NCBI RefSeq assembly: GCF_000427785.1
Contig: NZ_ATYR01000012.1
Span: forward strand, 96,379 to 160,378
Length of the DNA: 64,000 bases
Direction: 5' to 3'
DNA from: Massilia alkalitolerans DSM 17462
GTDB lineage: Bacteria > Pseudomonadota > Gammaproteobacteria > Burkholderiales > Burkholderiaceae_D
The position numbers and the translations under genes are program-made. Below, one piece after another: positions 44,344-53,656 of this stretch (positions are counted from its first letter, which is position 1; every line of letters starts with the position of its first letter). A model generated the notes under the pieces. It had not been told where the DNA came from, ran no database searches, and worked only from the letters and a program-made list of their open reading frames with translations.

Positions 44344-46554
44344 TTGCAGCGATCCCTCGCATCCGTGCTGGTTCGCGCCCTGGCAGCCTTGCTGCTGGGC
44401 GCCATATTCACAGCCGCCGCCCGCGCCGACGAAGACGGCTACCAACTCTGGCAACGCTATCGCCCCCTGCCGGCCGCCCAGGCAGCCGCAGTGCCAGCCA
44501 GCGCGATCGTCACGCTGGCGCCCGAGACCCCGACCGTGCTGGCCGCACGCACCGAACTGCAGCGCGCCCTGGGCGGCATGCTGGGCCGGGTGCCGCAGAC
44601 TGTCGGCGCCGTGCGCGCCGGCAGCGTGGTGCTGGCGCGCAGCGACGGCCTGCCCGCAGGGCTGGCTACCGAGCTGCGCGGCTCCCTGGACCGCATCGGC
44701 CCGGAGGGCTACCTGCTTGCCCGCACCCGGCTACAGAACCAGGACGTCTTCCTGATCACTGCGAAGAGCGACATCGGCCTGTTGTATGGCAGCTTCGCAT
44801 GGCTGCGCGCCCTGCAGGACGGCAGCGCCGCCTCCCTGGTGCGCAGTCCGCTGGTCTCGAACCCTGCCCTGCCGCTGCGCGTGCTGAACCATTGGGACAA
44901 CCTGGACCGCAGCGTCGAGCGCGGCTATGCCGGGCAATCGATCTGGAACTGGTGGGAACTGCCCGCCATCGTCGATCCGCGCTACCTGGACTATGCGCGC
45001 GCCAACGCTTCGCTCGGCATCAACGGCACGGTGCTGAACAACGTCAATGCCAAGGCCGAGGTACTGAGCCCGGCCTTCATCGCCAAGGCCGCCGCGGTCG
45101 CGAACGTCCTGCGCCCCTACGGCATCCGGGTGTTCCTCTCGGTGCGCTGGTCGACCCCGCTGGACCTGCGCGAGACCGCCAGCGCCGACCCGCTCGACCC
45201 GGCGGTGGCCGCCTGGTGGCGCCGCAAGACCGACGAGATCTACCGCAGCATCCCCGATTTCGGCGGCTTCCTGGTGAAAGCCAACTCGGAAGGCCAGCCC
45301 GGCCCGCAGGACTATGGCCGCAACCACGTCGACGGCGCCAACATGCTGGCGCGCGCGCTGGCGCCGCATGGCGGCACCGTGATGTGGCGTGCCTTCGTGT
45401 ACGAGCCGCCCGAGGCGCGCAAGCGCAAGGGCCTGGGTGACGATCCGAAGCACGACCGCGCCGCCCACGCCTATGACCAGTTCAAGCCGCTGGACGGCAA
45501 GTTCGACGCCAACGTGCTGGTGCAGGTGAAGAACGGCGCGATCGACTTCCAGCCGCGCGAGCCCTTCCATCCGCTGTTTGGCGCCATGCCCGACACCCGC
45601 CTGATGATGGAATTCCAGATCACCAAGGAGTACCTCGGTTTCGCCACCCACCAGGCCTACCTCGGCCCGATGTTCCAGGAGACCCTGCGCGCCGACACCC
45701 GCGCCGGCGGTCAAGCTCTCACCGTGGCCCAGGCATTGCAGGGCGCGCAGAAGGGACGCGTCGGCGGCATCGCCGGCGTGGCGAATATCGGCAGCAGCCG
45801 TACCTGGTCCGGCTCGGTCTTCGACCAGGCCAACTGGTACGTATTCGGACGCATGGCCTGGGATCCGATGCTGGACGCCGGCGCCGTGGCGCGTGAGTGG
45901 GCGGCGCAGACCTTCTCGCCGGACAGGCAGGTGCTCGACCCGGTGGTCGCCATGATGATGGCCTCGCGCGAGGCAGTGGTCGACTACATGACGCCGCTCG
46001 GCCTGCACCACCTGATGGACACCGGCCACCACCATGGCCCGGGACCCTGGGTGGACAACCTGGAGCGTCCCGACTGGAACCCGGTGTACTACCACCGCGC
46101 CGGCCGCGACGGCATCGGCTTCGACCGCACGGCGCGCGGCAGCAATGCAGTCAGCCAGTACGCGCCCGAAGTCGCGCGCCGCTTCTCCAACCCGGCCACC
46201 ACGCCGCCCGAACTGCTGCTGTGGTTCCACCACCTGCCCTGGGACTACCGCATGCCTTCAAACCGCACGCTGTGGGAGGAGCTGGTGGCGCGCTACGACC
46301 GTGGTGTGCTCGAGGTCGGGCGCATGCAGGAACGCTGGAATGGGCTGCGTGGGGTGATAGACGCCCAGCGCTGGAACGACACCGCCCAGCGCCTGGCCCA
46401 GCAGCGCGTCGAGGCGCAGTGGTGGCGCGATGCCTGCCTGGCGTATTTCATGCACGTGTCGGGACGGGCGCTGCCGGCCGGGGCGAAGGCGCCGGCGCAG
46501 TCGCTGGAGTACTACCGCGCGCAGCGTTTTCCATACGCGCCCGGTAACGGTTGA
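44344..46554 (+). CDS. aguA: GH67 alpha-glucuronidase
   Basis: A 736-aa exported alpha-glucuronidase removing (4-O-methyl)glucuronic acid from xylo-oligosaccharides. The signal peptide (SVLVRALAALLLGAIFTAAARA) follows a TTG start at 44344 with CGGAGA before it; upstream in-frame ATG codons would place non-signal sequence in front. GH67 landmarks: LRVLNHWDNLDRSVERGYAG, VKANSEGQPGPQDYGRNH (acid glutamate), QVKNGAIDFQPREPF (base aspartate) and MEFQITKEYLGF (glutamate), and HHLPWDYRMPSNRTLWEEL near the C-terminus. Together with the GH43 enzyme, esterase and glucarate dehydratase it defines a glucuronoxylan pathway. Confidence 0.94.
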   Translation: MQRSLASVLVRALAALLLGAIFTAAARADEDGYQLWQRYRPLPAAQAAAVPASAIVTLAPETPTVLAARTELQRALGGMLGRVPQTVGAVRAGSVVLARSDGLPAGLATELRGSLDRIGPEGYLLARTRLQNQDVFLITAKSDIGLLYGSFAWLRALQDGSAASLVRSPLVSNPALPLRVLNHWDNLDRSVERGYAGQSIWNWWELPAIVDPRYLDYARANASLGINGTVLNNVNAKAEVLSPAFIAKAAAVANVLRPYGIRVFLSVRWSTPLDLRETASADPLDPAVAAWWRRKTDEIYRSIPDFGGFLVKANSEGQPGPQDYGRNHVDGANMLARALAPHGGTVMWRAFVYEPPEARKRKGLGDDPKHDRAAHAYDQFKPLDGKFDANVLVQVKNGAIDFQPREPFHPLFGAMPDTRLMMEFQITKEYLGFATHQAYLGPMFQETLRADTRAGGQALTVAQALQGAQKGRVGGIAGVANIGSSRTWSGSVFDQANWYVFGRMAWDPMLDAGAVAREWAAQTFSPDRQVLDPVVAMMMASREAVVDYMTPLGLHHLMDTGHHHGPGPWVDNLERPDWNPVYYHRAGRDGIGFDRTARGSNAVSQYAPEVARRFSNPATTPPELLLWFHHLPWDYRMPSNRTLWEELVARYDRGVLEVGRMQERWNGLRGVIDAQRWNDTAQRLAQQRVEAQWWRDACLAYFMHVSGRALPAGAKAPAQSLEYYRAQRFPYAPGNG

Positions 46555-46562
46555 ATGAGTTC

Positions 46563-46593
46563 ATACGGTGGACGGCGGAGCCGTCCACCGTAT
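46563..46593. repeat. Perfect 14-bp palindrome, REP-like
   Basis: ATACGGTGGACGGC, GGA loop, GCCGTCCACCGTAT between converging GH67 and esterase genes. It contains the GGTGGACGGC core found in the xdhC element (5926-6026), so it looks like a single REP unit that may also end both transcripts. Confidence 0.75.
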
Positions 46594-46594
46594 C

Positions 46595-47842
46595 TCAACG
46601 GCGGCAGTCCTTCAGCAACGCCAGCGGCACCGCCTCCGCCATCGCCTGGTACCCCGCCATATTCGGATGCAGCCCATCGTTGTCATACGCCTTGAGCAGG
46701 TGATCCGGCCGCGCCGGATCGCGCAGCGCCGCATCGAAGTCGATCACTCCGTCGAAAACTCCCGAGCGGCGGATCCAGTCGTTGTAGGCCAGGCGATCCT
46801 GTTCGTTGGGCGCCTTCGGGTGGTAGTACTCGCTGCCGGCGTAAGGGGTGATGGTGGCGCCGATCACGCACACGCCGCGCGCCTGGGCACGCGACGCCGA
46901 CTGGCGCAGCGCCTCTTTCATATCAAGCAGCAGCTGCGCGCGTGCGGCCGGGCTGTCCTGCCCGCTCCGGTGCAGGCCGCCGAAGTCGTTCACGCCGACC
47001 AGGACGATCGCATGGCGCACGCCCGGCCGCTCCAGGACGTCGCGTTCGAAGCGCGCAACCAGGTTGGGGCCGAGGCCATCGCGCAGCAGGCGGCCGCCGC
47101 CGATTCCCGCATTCACCACGCCGACTCCCGTCATGCCGGCCTGGCGCAGCCTGGTCGCCAGGCCGTCGGTCCAGCGCAGGTTGGTGTCCGGCGCGACGCC
47201 ATAGCCGTCGGTGATCGAATCGCCGATCGCCACCACGGCATGCGCGCCGGGCCCGGCCTCGACCTCGATCCCGGCCAGCTGGTACCAGCGCGTGAAGCTG
47301 GACGCCTGCGGCAGCTCGGCAGATGCCAGGTGCTGTCCCGGCGCGATGAAACTGGTGGCGCGGGCGCCCGGGTGGCTGGTCTGGCGGCTTGGAGCGGCCG
47401 GGTAGTGGATCGACACCGCCAGGTCGCTTCCGGCGCTGTGAGGCAGGTCGACCGGGTCGCTCAGGTACTCGGCGCCGGCCGGGATCGTGACCGAGGCGGC
47501 GCCGCCGAAGCGCAAGGCGCGGCTGCTGGCCGGGTCGATCGTGGAACGGCCCGGCCCGCCCGACAGCGCGATGCTGGCGCCGCCAATCACCAAGGGCTCG
47601 GTGCCGAAGGCATTGCTGAACCTGACGCGCAGGCGTTCGCCGCCCAGCGACACCCGCAGCACCTGGCGCAGCGTGGCGTCGCGCCACTGGGCGGGCGCCA
47701 GCTCGTGCTCGGCGCCGGGCACCATCTGTGCCGTTCCCCAGGAGGCCACCCAATGGGAGGCGCCTGGACGCCCTGGAGCGCTGGCACATCCGGCCAGCAG
47801 TACGGCAGCCAGCGCGGCTGCCAGAATCGATTGACGCGCCAT
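46595..47842 (-). CDS. SGNH/GDSL-hydrolase lipoprotein (putative acetyl-xylan esterase)
   Basis: A 415-aa esterase. The signal ends in LAGC, a lipobox, so it is probably anchored to a membrane. The N-terminal beta domain (about 30-170) is followed by the SGNH fold: [13 protein letters not shown] (catalytic serine), [10 protein letters not shown] (glycine), [11 protein letters not shown] (asparagine) and [14 protein letters not shown] (aspartate and histidine). In xylan clusters such enzymes remove acetyl or other ester groups; the exact substrate is inferred. ATG 47842 has GAAGGAA upstream. Divergent from gudD with a LacI-type operator between. Confidence 0.88.
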   Translation of the reverse strand: MARQSILAAALAAVLLAGCASAPGRPGASHWVASWGTAQMVPGAEHELAPAQWRDATLRQVLRVSLGGERLRVRFSNAFGTEPLVIGGASIALSGGPGRSTIDPASSRALRFGGAASVTIPAGAEYLSDPVDLPHSAGSDLAVSIHYPAAPSRQTSHPGARATSFIAPGQHLASAELPQASSFTRWYQLAGIEVEAGPGAHAVVAIGDSITDGYGVAPDTNLRWTDGLATRLRQAGMTGVGVVNAGIGGGRLLRDGLGPNLVARFERDVLERPGVRHAIVLVGVNDFGGLHRSGQDSPAARAQLLLDMKEALRQSASRAQARGVCVIGATITPYAGSEYYHPKAPNEQDRLAYNDWIRRSGVFDGVIDFDAALRDPARPDHLLKAYDNDGLHPNMAGYQAMAEAVPLALLKDCRR

Positions 47843-47863
47843 CGCAATTCCTTCACACTGGTT

Positions 47864-47881
47864 ATGTTAGCGCAACCATTT
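47864..47881. promoter_or_regulatory. LacI-type operator between esterase and gudD
   Basis: ATGTTAGCGCAACCATTT, the clearest copy of the island motif, in the 95-bp divergent promoter region. A second short match (AATGTTACGAG) lies 14 bp further on. Confidence 0.7.
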
Positions 47882-47937
47882 TATTTGATACTAATGTTAC
47901 GAGCAAGTTCCATCCTTGCTTGCAAGGAGACTCTTCG

Positions 47938-49305
47938 ATGAATCCGATCCAGCGACACGCCAGCCCGACCGTCACCGAGATGCACGTGATCCCGGTGGCC
48001 GGCATGGACAGCATGCTGCTCAACCTGTGTGGCGCCCATGGGCCCTACTTCACGCGCATCCTGGTGCTCCTGAAGGACAGCGCCGGCAACACCGGCATGG
48101 GTGAAGTGCCGGGATCGAGCGGCATCCTGCGCGCGCTGGAGCGCCTCGTGCCGCTGGTAACCGGCACCCCGATCGCCCGCTACAACCACACGCTGAACAC
48201 GCTGCGCGGCGCCATCGCGGGGCCGAACCACCAGGTCACCTCGCATGCGGAAGCGGCCCTCCTGGCGCAGCCGCACGAGATCAACCTGCGCCTGGAGAAC
48301 GTGATCACGGCGGTCGAAGCCGCCCTGCTCGACCTGCTCGGCCAGCACCTGGGCGTGCCGGTCTGCGAACTGCTGGGCGGCGGCCGGCAGCGCAGCCACG
48401 TGCCGATGCTGGCCTACCTGTTCTACATCGGCGAGCGAAAGCGCACCGACCTGCCCTATGCTCCCGGCAGCGGCGCGGATGACTGGTACGGCTTGCGCAC
48501 CGAAGAAGCGCTCACGCCGGAGAGAATCGCCGACCTGGCCGAGGCCAGCGTCGACAGGTATGGCTTCCGCGACTTCAAGCTCAAGGGCGGCGTGATGCGG
48601 CCGGAAGAAGAGATCGCGGCGGTGGCGGCCATCAAGCGCCGCTTCCCGGAGTCGCGCGCGACGCTCGACCCGAACGGCGCCTGGTCCTTGGCAGAGGCAA
48701 TCTCCGCCTGCCGCGGCCAGGGCCACATCCTGGCCTATGCTGAAGACCCGTGCGGCCCCGAGCAGAGTTATTCCGGACGCGAGATCATGGCCGAATTCAG
48801 GCGTGCCACCGGCATCCCCACCGCGACCAACATGGTCGCCACCGACTGGCGCCAGATGGGCCATTCGCACCTGCTAGGCGCGGTCGACATTCCGCTGGCG
48901 GACCCGCATTTCTGGACCATGCAGGGATCGGTGCGCCTGGCCCAGCTGTGCCACGACTGGGGCCTGACCTGGGGCTCGCACTCGAACAACCACTTCGACG
49001 TGTCGCTGGCCATGTTCACCCACGTCGCCGCCGCGGCGCCCGGCATGATCACCGCCATCGACACCCACTGGATCTGGCAGGAGGGCGAGGAGCGCCTGAC
49101 GCGCGAGCCGCTGCAGATCGTCGGCGGACAGGTGGCGGTGCCGGAGCGCCCGGGCCTGGGCATCGAACCGGACATGGCGCGCATCGAGCAGGCGCACCTC
49201 CTGTACAAGAAGGTGGCGTCGGGCGCACGCGACGACGCGATGGCGATGCGCTACCTGTTCCCGGACTGGACCTACGACCCGAAGCGTCCGAGCTACGCGC
49301 GCTGA
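47938..49305 (+). CDS. gudD: Glucarate dehydratase
   Basis: Enolase-superfamily enzyme, 455 aa, converting D-glucarate to 5-dehydro-4-deoxyglucarate. It matches E. coli GudD along its length: [53 protein letters not shown] (KxK catalytic lysine region), [87 protein letters not shown] (catalytic histidine). ATG 47938 follows AAGGAGA. In this island the likely route is glucuronate, oxidised to glucarate by a uronate dehydrogenase outside the window, then GudD. Confidence 0.95.
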   Translation: MNPIQRHASPTVTEMHVIPVAGMDSMLLNLCGAHGPYFTRILVLLKDSAGNTGMGEVPGSSGILRALERLVPLVTGTPIARYNHTLNTLRGAIAGPNHQVTSHAEAALLAQPHEINLRLENVITAVEAALLDLLGQHLGVPVCELLGGGRQRSHVPMLAYLFYIGERKRTDLPYAPGSGADDWYGLRTEEALTPERIADLAEASVDRYGFRDFKLKGGVMRPEEEIAAVAAIKRRFPESRATLDPNGAWSLAEAISACRGQGHILAYAEDPCGPEQSYSGREIMAEFRRATGIPTATNMVATDWRQMGHSHLLGAVDIPLADPHFWTMQGSVRLAQLCHDWGLTWGSHSNNHFDVSLAMFTHVAAAAPGMITAIDTHWIWQEGEERLTREPLQIVGGQVAVPERPGLGIEPDMARIEQAHLLYKKVASGARDDAMAMRYLFPDWTYDPKRPSYAR

Positions 49306-49314
49306 CCGTTCCAC

Positions 49315-49338
49315 GCGGGCGCACACGGCGGCGCCCGC
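49315..49338. terminator. Hairpin between converging gudD and MBL-fold genes
   Basis: GCGGGCGC and GCGCCCGC around an 8-nt loop, 10 bp after gudD and 9 bp before the opposing stop. No T-run; may serve both transcripts. Confidence 0.5.
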
Positions 49339-49346
49339 GGCGGCCT

Positions 49347-50717
49347 TCAGCGCAGCGCCGCCTGCAACTGCCTTGCCATTCTTCCCACCAGCGCCCGCCA
49401 CAGGTAGCCGCCCATCCTGAGCGGCCGGTGGCGGTCGGCCCCGCGCCGCCCCATGCGCTGCGGCAGGAAAAAGCGCCCGAAGGTCGACAGCCCACTGCGC
49501 CGCAGCGTCCAGAAGCAGCCGCCCGCATACACCGTGTCGAAGCCATCCTCGGAGCGCAGCAGCTGCAGTGCCGTTCCCGAAAACATTGCCACGTGGGCCG
49601 CCGTCTCGCGTGGCTTCAGGCGGAACCCGTGCCGGTAGGACAGCTCCACGGTCTGGCGCAGGTCGGGCAGGTGCACGAGCAGGGGCCTTAGCGGCCCGGC
49701 CGTCTCGAGCAGGCGCGGCAGCACATGCATCGTGGTCGCAATGCGCTCGCGGTAGCGCGCGAAGGCCGCCTTCAGTTCCCCCAGCGAGGCCTGCGGCGGG
49801 CGCGGCAGCGGCGGCGGGCGCTTGCGCCAGCACTCGGCCCAGTGCTCCAGCGCGCGCTCGTGCGCGCCCCCGAGCGTGCCAGGCGTGTCGCGCTGCGGGT
49901 CGATGCTGCTGCCCGGGGTGAGGAAACGGATCACGCCGCGCAGGTTTTCCAGCCGCGACAGCTCGAGCAGCTCGGGCGGCGACAGCCGGCCGCCGTTGAG
50001 CCAGACGTTGTCGGCCCGCGCGAAGCGTGCGAACGAAGCGATCGGCACGACCAGCCGCGGCCGGAAACGCTCGACCTGCAGCGCCAGGCGCTCCACCGCC
50101 GCCTTGGCGGCCGCCTCGCGCACCGCGAACTGCTCCGGGTTGCCGCACCAGCCCATGCTGCCGAAACCGGTGAGCAGCAGGTCGATGCGCGAGGCCGCCC
50201 GCCCGATGCGCGGCGCCGCCGCATGGCAGGCGGCCTCGGTGGCCAGCGCCCGGTCGCCGAGGTTGAGAATGCTGCGATCGCCGCAACTGATCAGGCAGGC
50301 GGAGTCGCCGTCGCCGTTGGCCAGCGCGGTCAGGCGCAGGTCGCCGGCCAGCGCCACGGTAACGCAGTCCGGGCATTCGGCCACCGGCAGGCGCTGGCGC
50401 CGCAGTTCCTCGCCGATGCGCATGTCGCGCCCGGGGCGGTAGAGGAAGGTGGCGATGCCGCGGAATTCGCTCCGGAAGCGCCGCAGGAACGGCAACGAGA
50501 AATGGTCGGGTTGGGCACGCGAGCACCATATATAGACGGGCACGCCGGCGCTATTCAGGATGTCGAGCAGGGCCGCATGGCTGCTAGCGCCGTCGACCAG
50601 GCTCCAGGCCTCGCCCAGCACCGCGCCTTCCAGCCATGGGTCGGACACCAGGAGAGCACCGTCGGTGCGGACCATGAAACAGGCATGGTTCAGGAAAGTA
50701 AATGTTGCGCGTGGCAT
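49347..50717 (-). CDS. MBL-fold hydrolase-like protein
   Basis: A 456-aa protein. FLNHACFMVRTDGALLVSDPWLEGAV is read over residues about 7-32 and resembles the start of metallo-beta-lactamase-fold proteins of the UlaG/CMP-Neu5Ac hydroxylase-like group; SRAQPDHFSLPFLRRF takes the place of the HxHxDH motif and keeps D-H but not the leading histidines. Later parts (LLLTGFGSMGWCGNPEQF, LVVPIASFARF) match that group, which is often encoded with surface-polysaccharide genes. The incomplete metal motif suggests a changed or lost hydrolase site. The start is placed at ATG 50717 (MPRATFTFLNH). No clear partner here. Confidence 0.7.
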   Translation of the reverse strand: MPRATFTFLNHACFMVRTDGALLVSDPWLEGAVLGEAWSLVDGASSHAALLDILNSAGVPVYIWCSRAQPDHFSLPFLRRFRSEFRGIATFLYRPGRDMRIGEELRRQRLPVAECPDCVTVALAGDLRLTALANGDGDSACLISCGDRSILNLGDRALATEAACHAAAPRIGRAASRIDLLLTGFGSMGWCGNPEQFAVREAAAKAAVERLALQVERFRPRLVVPIASFARFARADNVWLNGGRLSPPELLELSRLENLRGVIRFLTPGSSIDPQRDTPGTLGGAHERALEHWAECWRKRPPPLPRPPQASLGELKAAFARYRERIATTMHVLPRLLETAGPLRPLLVHLPDLRQTVELSYRHGFRLKPRETAAHVAMFSGTALQLLRSEDGFDTVYAGGCFWTLRRSGLSTFGRFFLPQRMGRRGADRHRPLRMGGYLWRALVGRMARQLQAALR

Positions 50718-50933
50718 CGCAGGCACCTGGAGTGGCTCTATCAAGGTCCAGCGTAGCCGCGCGCCACGGAGCGGGCATGATCCCTCACAATCGTGCGCAG
50801 GGACGGCATACCACACCACCATTCCCGGCGAGGTGCAGATGCTTCGCCAAATCAAGGGAAACCTCTACAATAGATTGATGTAAAGAATCTTTTTCCGCCA
50901 TCTGCCCCTGCTTTCTGATCGGACCCTGCCGCC

Positions 50934-51806
50934 ATGCCCATGGAATCCCTGCTGTTTGCCCCGCCGGCCACACTCAGCGCCACCCTGGTGGCCGCCCTGT
51001 TCGGGCTGCTCGTCGGCAGTTTCCTGAACGTGGTGATCCACCGGATTCCGAAGATGATGCAGCGCGAATCCGACAACTACGTGGCGCAGGAGAGCGGCAA
51101 GGAGCCGCCGCATACCGGCCGCTACAACCTGATGGTGCCGCGTTCCGCCTGCCCGCACTGCGGCCACCAGATCACGGCGCTGGAAAATATCCCGGTCATC
51201 AGCTGGCTGGCCCTGCGCGGTAAGTGCCGCAAGTGCAAGGCGCCGATCTCGGCGCGCTACCCGGCGGTCGAACTGCTGACCGGCATCCTGGCGGGCGTGC
51301 TGGTGTGGACCTTCGGCAGCGGCCTGGCCGGCCTGGCGACCCTGCTGTTCCTGTTCCTGCTGGTGGCGATGACCTTCATCGACATCGACACCCAGCTGCT
51401 GCCGGACGACCTGACCTATCCGCTGCTGTGGGCCGGCCTGCTGGTGAACCTGCACGGCACTTTCGTTCCCTTGCAGGACGCCGTGGTCGGCGCCGCCGCC
51501 GGCTACCTGGTGCTGTGGTCGGTGTACTGGCTGTTCAAGCTCGTCACCGGCAAGGAAGGCATGGGCTATGGCGACTTCAAGCTGCTGGCGGCGCTCGGCG
51601 CCTGGCTCGGCTGGCAGATGCTGCCGACCATCATCCTGCTGTCCTCGGTGGTCGGCGCGATCGTCGGCATCAGCCTGATCGTGTTCGCCAAGCGCGGCCG
51701 CGACAAGCCGATTCCCTTCGGCCCCTACCTGGCGGCCGCCGGCCTGATCGCCCTGCTCTACGGCAGCGCCATCAGCGCCCAATTGCAGGCCGTCGTGGCC
51801 GGCTGA
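50934..51806 (+). CDS. pilD: Prepilin leader peptidase / N-methyltransferase PilD
   Basis: Inner-membrane aspartic peptidase, 290 aa, that cleaves and N-methylates type IV prepilins. Near the N-terminus [18 protein letters not shown], then a cytoplasmic zinc site CPHCGHQ with CRKCKAP, and the two catalytic aspartates in [17 protein letters not shown] and [16 protein letters not shown]; about eight membrane segments. Normally directly after pilC; here it is 31.8 kb away, so it needs its own promoter: TACAAT at 50869-50874 is a candidate -10. coaE follows after 1 bp. Confidence 0.96.
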   Translation: MPMESLLFAPPATLSATLVAALFGLLVGSFLNVVIHRIPKMMQRESDNYVAQESGKEPPHTGRYNLMVPRSACPHCGHQITALENIPVISWLALRGKCRKCKAPISARYPAVELLTGILAGVLVWTFGSGLAGLATLLFLFLLVAMTFIDIDTQLLPDDLTYPLLWAGLLVNLHGTFVPLQDAVVGAAAGYLVLWSVYWLFKLVTGKEGMGYGDFKLLAALGAWLGWQMLPTIILLSSVVGAIVGISLIVFAKRGRDKPIPFGPYLAAAGLIALLYGSAISAQLQAVVAG

Positions 51807-51807
51807 G

Positions 51808-52431
51808 ATGGACGGCCCACATCAGCTCGCTTTCTCCGTCGGCCTGACCGGCGGCATCGGCTGCGGCAAGAGCACCGTGGCCGACATGTTCGCGGCCCTC
51901 GGCGCCTCGGTCATCGATACCGACCAGATCGCCCACGCGCTCACCGCCCCGCACGGCGCGGCGATGCCGGCCCTGCTCGCCGAGTTCGGCGAGGACTTCG
52001 CCACCCCCGAGGGGGCGCTCGACCGGGCCAGGATGCGCGCCCTCGTGTTCAGCGACGCCACCGCGCGCGCGCGGCTCGAGGCCATCCTGCACCCGCGCAT
52101 CCGCGACGCCACCGCGGCCGCGGCCGCCATCGCCAGCGGCGACTACGTGATCTTCGTCGTGCCCCTCCTGATCGAATCGGGCACCTGGCGCGAGCGCGTG
52201 ACCCGGGTGCTGGCGATCGACTGCCCCGAGGAGCTGCAGGTGGCGCGGGTGATGGCCCGCAGCGGCATCACCGAAGCACAGGTTCGCGCCATCATGGCCG
52301 CCCAGGTCACCCGCGCACAGCGCCGGGCGGCGGCCGACGACATCATCGTCAACGACGACGGACTGGACGCTTTACGCCCGCAAGTCGAGATTTTGCACGC
52401 AATGTATTTATCCCAGAGCAGACGAACGTAA
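51808..52431 (+). CDS. coaE: Dephospho-CoA kinase
   Basis: Last enzyme of coenzyme A biosynthesis, 207 aa, phosphorylating dephospho-CoA. P-loop [20 protein letters not shown] near the N-terminus, [11 protein letters not shown] (substrate-binding aspartate), HPRIRDA and [24 protein letters not shown] core (seen as [10 protein letters not shown]), and [16 protein letters not shown] near the end. It starts one base after the pilD stop (TGAGATG region), so the genes are coupled. The pilD-coaE order is conserved in Burkholderiales. Confidence 0.96.
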   Translation: MDGPHQLAFSVGLTGGIGCGKSTVADMFAALGASVIDTDQIAHALTAPHGAAMPALLAEFGEDFATPEGALDRARMRALVFSDATARARLEAILHPRIRDATAAAAAIASGDYVIFVVPLLIESGTWRERVTRVLAIDCPEELQVARVMARSGITEAQVRAIMAAQVTRAQRRAAADDIIVNDDGLDALRPQVEILHAMYLSQSRRT

Positions 52432-52530
52432 AAAACAATTGAATTAGGTCAATGCGGGATTTGTAATTTTACGCAGCATGGTTCAGAATCACGGGGTTGC
52501 TCGCCAGCCTACATTCAGAGGAATGTCATT

Positions 52531-53286
52531 TTGATCGTCTACGAATATCCTTTCAACGAGCGGATTCGCACGTTGTTGCGGCTGGAAGATTTGTACGAGA
52601 AGTTCAAGTTCTTTGTGCAACAAGAGCACCCGATGCAGCACCACGTGGCCCTCGCCACGATCTTCGACATGCTGGAAGTGGCCGGCCGTGCCGACCTGAA
52701 GTCCGACCTGCTGCAGGAACTCGAGCGTCAAAAGCAGAGCCTGCTGTCCTACCGCAGCAATCCCAACGTCGCCACCGAGACGCTCGACGCCGTGCTGGCC
52801 GAGCTGGATACCGTCAGCGGCGCGCTGGTAGCAAGCCAGGGCAAGACCGGCCAGAACGTGCGCGACAACGAATGGCTGATGAGCATCCGCGGCCGCACCA
52901 TCATCCCGGGCGGCGCCTGCGAGTTCGACCTGCCCTCGTATTACGCCTGGCAGCACCGCCCCGCGCAGCAGCGCCAATCGGATATCATGGGCTGGTTCGC
53001 CCCGCTGGCGCCGCTGTTCGAGGCCCTGGCCCTGGTGCTGCGCCTGCTGCGCGATTCCGGCGGCCCGGCCAAGATGATCGCCGTGGGAGGCAGCTACCAG
53101 CAGATGCTGCAGGGAAAGATCTACCAGATGCTGCGCCTGTCGATCGACGAATCGCTCGGCGCGATTCCCGAAATCTCGGCCAACAAGTATATGCTGTGGG
53201 TTCGCTTCACCACCCAGGACGGGGACTGCAAGCCGAAGGCGCTGGAAACAGACGTGCCCTTCAACCTGACCCTGTGTAATTTCTGA
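52531..53286 (+). CDS. zapD: Cell-division protein ZapD
   Basis: ZapD (YacF), 251 aa, crosslinks FtsZ filaments at midcell. The N-terminus [20 protein letters not shown] and the interior [20 protein letters not shown] and [20 protein letters not shown] match the family. The start is TTG at 52531, with GAGG about 12 bp upstream; no better in-frame start gives this conserved N-terminus. About 100 bp separate it from coaE, which leaves room for its own promoter. yacG follows after 18 bp. Confidence 0.94.
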   Translation: MIVYEYPFNERIRTLLRLEDLYEKFKFFVQQEHPMQHHVALATIFDMLEVAGRADLKSDLLQELERQKQSLLSYRSNPNVATETLDAVLAELDTVSGALVASQGKTGQNVRDNEWLMSIRGRTIIPGGACEFDLPSYYAWQHRPAQQRQSDIMGWFAPLAPLFEALALVLRLLRDSGGPAKMIAVGGSYQQMLQGKIYQMLRLSIDESLGAIPEISANKYMLWVRFTTQDGDCKPKALETDVPFNLTLCNF

Positions 53287-53304
53287 TTCACGATTGAGAC
53301 AAAG

Positions 53305-53487
53305 ATGACTGTTGTAGCCTGCCCGACCTGCGGCACCAAGGTCGAATGGACCCCGGCGAACAAGTACCGCCCGTTCTGCTCGGAACGCTGCAAGCAGATC
53401 GACCTGGGCGCCTGGGCCGAAGAGAAGTACACGATTCCCGGCGCGTCCACCAACGATCCGCAGGACGACAAGCCGACGGAAGATTGA
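53305..53487 (+). CDS. yacG: DNA gyrase inhibitor YacG
   Basis: A 60-aa zinc-binding protein. The two CxxC-type pairs are [12 protein letters not shown] and [15 protein letters not shown], the exact family pattern, and the tail is acidic. YacG binds GyrB and inhibits supercoiling. ATG 53305 follows zapD closely, completing the conserved pilD-coaE-zapD-yacG run. Confidence 0.95.
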   Translation: MTVVACPTCGTKVEWTPANKYRPFCSERCKQIDLGAWAEEKYTIPGASTNDPQDDKPTED

Positions 53488-53531
53488 CCCAGCGTTAACG
53501 TCGTTCCGACCAGCAGCCTTGGAACGTCATC

Positions 53532-53600
53532 CCGGCGAAGGCCGGGATCCAATTTCATTGAGCCGCCACGAACGTGAAATTAGGTTCCGGCCTTCGCCGG
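53532..53600. repeat. Inverted pair of REP-like hairpins after yacG
   Basis: Left arm 53532-53557 and right arm 53575-53600 are inverted copies over 26 nt with three mismatches, around a 17-nt centre; each contains CCGGCGAAGGCCGG or its complement. It has the same plan as the xdhC element but a different sequence. It lies between converging yacG and nudix genes. Confidence 0.8.
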
Positions 53601-53611
53601 AAGTCGTAGCC

Positions 53612-53632
53612 GCCAGTGGCGGGTACGACGAG
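53612..53632. repeat. 21-nt repeat, left copy
   Basis: GCCAGTGGCGGGTACGACGA at 53612-53631 plus G, 19 of 21 bases identical to 56251-56271. The pair brackets the nudix-DUF815-argJ block. Confidence 0.5.
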
Positions 53633-53656
53633 TCGGTGGTGCTAAGGTTTTCCTAG

